Shown piece by piece: positions 61,998 to 64,000 of a stretch of 64,000 nucleotides of DNA; position 1 is the first letter of the stretch, and every line of letters starts with the position of its first letter. The position numbers and the translations under genes were made by a program. Location of the stretch: contig NZ_JACVFB010000009.1 in NCBI RefSeq assembly GCF_014529945.1, forward strand, positions 186,001-250,000, read 5' to 3'. The stretch comes from Chitinophaga varians (lineage in GTDB: Bacteria > Bacteroidota > Bacteroidia > Chitinophagales > Chitinophagaceae). The notes beneath the pieces are model-generated. The model was not told the origin of the DNA. It saw nothing but the letters and a program-made list of their open reading frames with translations, and searched no databases.

Positions 61998-63242
61998 TTA
62001 CCTAAAAACAAGATAAGCTACAATCAATGTAAAGAACACATTAAATAGCTGCGCAATAATAAACGCCATGGCGGGTCGGCCATTTTCTACCTTAAAGATA
62101 TCGGTGAATTTTGTTTCCAGACCAATACAGGTGAAGGCGAGGGCAAACCAGTAAGTCTGAATTTCCTTCAGGGAGCCTTTGGCGGCAGCCACTACCGGCG
62201 ACGGCAGTACGAAAGAGAACAGGAGAGAGGCCACAATAAAACCCAGCACGAATTTAGGGAAACGTTCCCAGATGGTGCGAATGGTAGGCTTTTCATAATT
62301 GGCTTTCTTTTTTGTGTATGACCAGTAAAGGGAGATGATGAAAGCAGCCAGCCCGAGCAGCACGTTTTGTGAGAACTTCACGATGGTGGCATATTTCAGG
62401 GCTTCATCCCCCAGTTTGGTGCCCGCAGCCACCACGGCACCGGACGTATCGATGGTGCCGCCCAGCCATGCACCCGCCACTGCCGGCGACATGCCGGCCC
62501 ATACCGCAATACCGGGCATAAACAGCATCATCGGAATGGCGACGATCATCACCAGCGAAATGACATGGGAGAGTTTTTTATTATCACCTTCAATAGCGCC
62601 GGAAGTGGCAATAGCCGCTGACACGCCACAAATGGATACGGCGCTGGAAATCATCATCCGGAACTCATCGTCGAGCCCCAGCATCTTACACAACCAGAAA
62701 GAAAAGTACCATACGGTAAATACCACGACCACCGACTGAAGAATGCCGAGCATGCCAGCTTGCAGGATATCTCCGAAAATGATATTGGTGCCCAGCAACA
62801 CTAAACCTATCTTGATGTACAGTTCCGTTTGCAGGGCCGGTTTTATCCACTGCGGCAAACCAATAAAGTTACTAATGAAAAGGCCGAGCAACAGGCTGAA
62901 AAGCACTACTTCAATGCCCAGGTCTTTAATAGCTTTATTAGCGGTAATGATCTGCGCCAGCAGGGAGATCAGCACAATGGCCAGCAGTCCGGATACCAGC
63001 GCGGCCGGTTTAAAGTCCCCCGCCAGAAACCGCGCTAACAAAAGGCTTCCCGCTACCCAGAGAAACAGGGTGCCGATATGCATCAGGTTGGAGGCGTTTG
63101 TCAGCTGGTTCCATAATTCAGTTCCTGAAGACCAGCTGTATTTGGGGAGTGCCGGCTTCAGTCCCGCTACCACCAGCGTGATGGTCAGGAATGCGATGAT
63201 CACCGCAATCCAGTCTTCATGAATTTTCTTAGGTTGTAACAT
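61998..63242 (-). CDS. YeiH/UPF0324 family putative sulfate exporter
   Basis: This 414-residue inner membrane protein has about eleven helices. The PF03601 (Cons_hypoth698/YeiH) signature is seen in VLLGTNIIFGDILQAGMLGI, SSAVSICGVSAAIATSGAI and GAWLGGTIDTSGAVVAAG. Members are annotated as sulfate or sulfonate exporters, mostly without biochemical proof. It ends at the terminator shared with the SusD gene and is 30 nt behind the SpmB-like gene. Confidence 0.87.
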   Translation of the reverse strand: MLQPKKIHEDWIAVIIAFLTITLVVAGLKPALPKYSWSSGTELWNQLTNASNLMHIGTLFLWVAGSLLLARFLAGDFKPAALVSGLLAIVLISLLAQIITANKAIKDLGIEVVLFSLLLGLFISNFIGLPQWIKPALQTELYIKIGLVLLGTNIIFGDILQAGMLGILQSVVVVFTVWYFSFWLCKMLGLDDEFRMMISSAVSICGVSAAIATSGAIEGDNKKLSHVISLVMIVAIPMMLFMPGIAVWAGMSPAVAGAWLGGTIDTSGAVVAAGTKLGDEALKYATIVKFSQNVLLGLAAFIISLYWSYTKKKANYEKPTIRTIWERFPKFVLGFIVASLLFSFVLPSPVVAAAKGSLKEIQTYWFALAFTCIGLETKFTDIFKVENGRPAMAFIIAQLFNVFFTLIVAYLVFR

Positions 63243-63272
63243 AGGTTTATAACTTATACGCGCGATTGAATG

Positions 63273-64000
63273 CTAGTGAAAAAAGAGGTACCCCAGGAGG
63301 ATAGCGGACAACAGCCCGAAGAAGTCGGCAATCAGTCCGGCTGTCAACGCATAACGGGTATTTTTGATATTCACGGAGCCGAAATAAACGGCCAGTACAT
63401 AAAAAGTGGTTTCCGTAGTACCTTGTATCACGCTGGCCAGTTTGCCCTGGAAAGAATCCGCGCCGTAGCGGGTCATCACTTCAATCATCAGGCCCCTGGC
63501 GCCGCCGCCGCTCAATGGTTTCATGAGCGCTACCGGTAACGCAGGTACGAAATCGGTGTTGAAGCCCATCCAGGAAAACAGGCTGGCGATGGCATTAATG
63601 AGATAGTCCATACAGCCGGTGGTGCGGAATACGCTGATAGCCACCAGAATACCCACCAGGTAGGGGATGATCCTCACCGATACCTGAAACCCTTCTTTGG
63701 CGCCTTCTATAAAATGATCATATACATTAATTTTTTTGATGATACCTGCTCCCAGGAAGAGGATCACGATCGAGAAGATGATACCACCACCGAGGTTGCT
63801 CATGGTGGGACCGATCTTTTCGGCCGGCATGTGCCTTACCCAGTAATAGAGGCCTGTCACCACCGCGGCAAAACCGCTCAGGAACACCAGTACCGGGAGT
63901 TTGAACAGGTTGATGCGTTGGTAGGCAGATACGGTGAACATACCTATAATAAACGCTATAAAGGTAGAAATCAGTGTGGGCACAAAAATATCAGCAGGAT
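63273..64000 (-). CDS. SpmA/SpmB-type nucleoside-recognition membrane protein (5' partial)
   Basis: The frame is open to the right edge and continues upstream of a GTG at 63983, so the N-terminal part is missing. The visible 240 or so residues correspond to SpmB: six helices with KIGPTMSNLGGGII, RIIPYLVGILVAISVFRTTG, the PVALMKPLSGGGARG signature and VIQGTTETTFYVLAVYFG. In Bacteroidota SpmA and SpmB are usually fused in one protein of about 410 residues, so this is likely the C-terminal half of such a fusion. The function in non-sporulating bacteria is unknown. Confidence 0.85.
   Translation of the reverse strand, partial: PADIFVPTLISTFIAFIIGMFTVSAYQRINLFKLPVLVFLSGFAAVVTGLYYWVRHMPAEKIGPTMSNLGGGIIFSIVILFLGAGIIKKINVYDHFIEGAKEGFQVSVRIIPYLVGILVAISVFRTTGCMDYLINAIASLFSWMGFNTDFVPALPVALMKPLSGGGARGLMIEVMTRYGADSFQGKLASVIQGTTETTFYVLAVYFGSVNIKNTRYALTAGLIADFFGLLSAILLGYLFFH

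Overview
The window looks like chromosomal DNA of a Bacteroidota bacterium, most likely Chitinophaga or a close relative. The sequence evidence is a SusC/SusD pair, two secreted proteins with type IX secretion (T9SS, type A) C-terminal sorting domains, a DUF4270 lipoprotein, absence of clear Shine-Dalgarno sequences, and several promoters of the form TTTG-N19-21-TAnnTTTG, the Bacteroidota sigma-ABfr type. The genus is an inference.

Layout. 0-7.4 kb: tail of a polyprenyl diphosphate synthase, an APC amino-acid permease, a DoxX-like protein, a DUF2027/Smr protein, the RNase P RNA gene rnpB with a textbook promoter, a DUF4870 protein, a secreted S8 protease and a secreted histidine-phosphatase-like protein that lacks its catalytic histidines. 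7.4-8.0 kb: gene-poor, with a candidate structured RNA and an inverted pair of REP-like palindromes. 8.0-11.6 kb: a three-gene minus-strand operon for the saccharopine/aminoadipate route of lysine breakdown (saccharopine dehydrogenase, DUF1338/HglS-type 2-oxoadipate enzyme, aminoadipate-semialdehyde dehydrogenase). 12.1-19.0 kb: pantothenate genes panB, panD and panC around polyphosphate genes ppx and ppk1 and a YbhN-type flippase-like protein. 19.1-23.8 kb: a half-length GT5 glycogen-synthase-like protein, DUF4270 lipoprotein, metK and a polysaccharide deacetylase.

23.9-53.0 kb is a large exopolysaccharide (EPS) locus. Two minus-strand blocks carry a Wzz/Wzc-type co-polymerase, acyltransferases, a Wzx flippase, glycosyltransferases, a 34-residue membrane protein, a Wzy-type polymerase/ligase, a half-length TolC-like protein and secreted esterases. 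A tight plus-strand operon (46.3-53.0 kb) carries a response regulator, a phosphoglycosyl transferase fused to a degenerate receiver domain, three glycosyltransferases, an epimerase and a methyltransferase. Three proteins share a secreted alpha/beta-hydrolase (CE1-like) domain; two are giant T9SS cargo proteins, which suggests that the polymer is made, acylated and remodelled at the cell surface. No Wza-type outer-membrane exporter is visible.

53.0-64.0 kb: a GNAT-nitrilase fusion, a thiamine-binding-type protein, a PH-like membrane protein, a TetR regulator and a SnoaL-like gene that share an operator-like 20-mer, an isolated SusC/SusD pair, a YeiH-type transporter and an SpmA/SpmB-type protein cut by the window edge.

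The most unusual non-coding signal is a roughly 155-bp nested palindrome present three times (4.7, 12.0 and 18.1 kb). Its arms have compensatory differences, and each copy lies directly behind the 3' end of a minus-strand gene.
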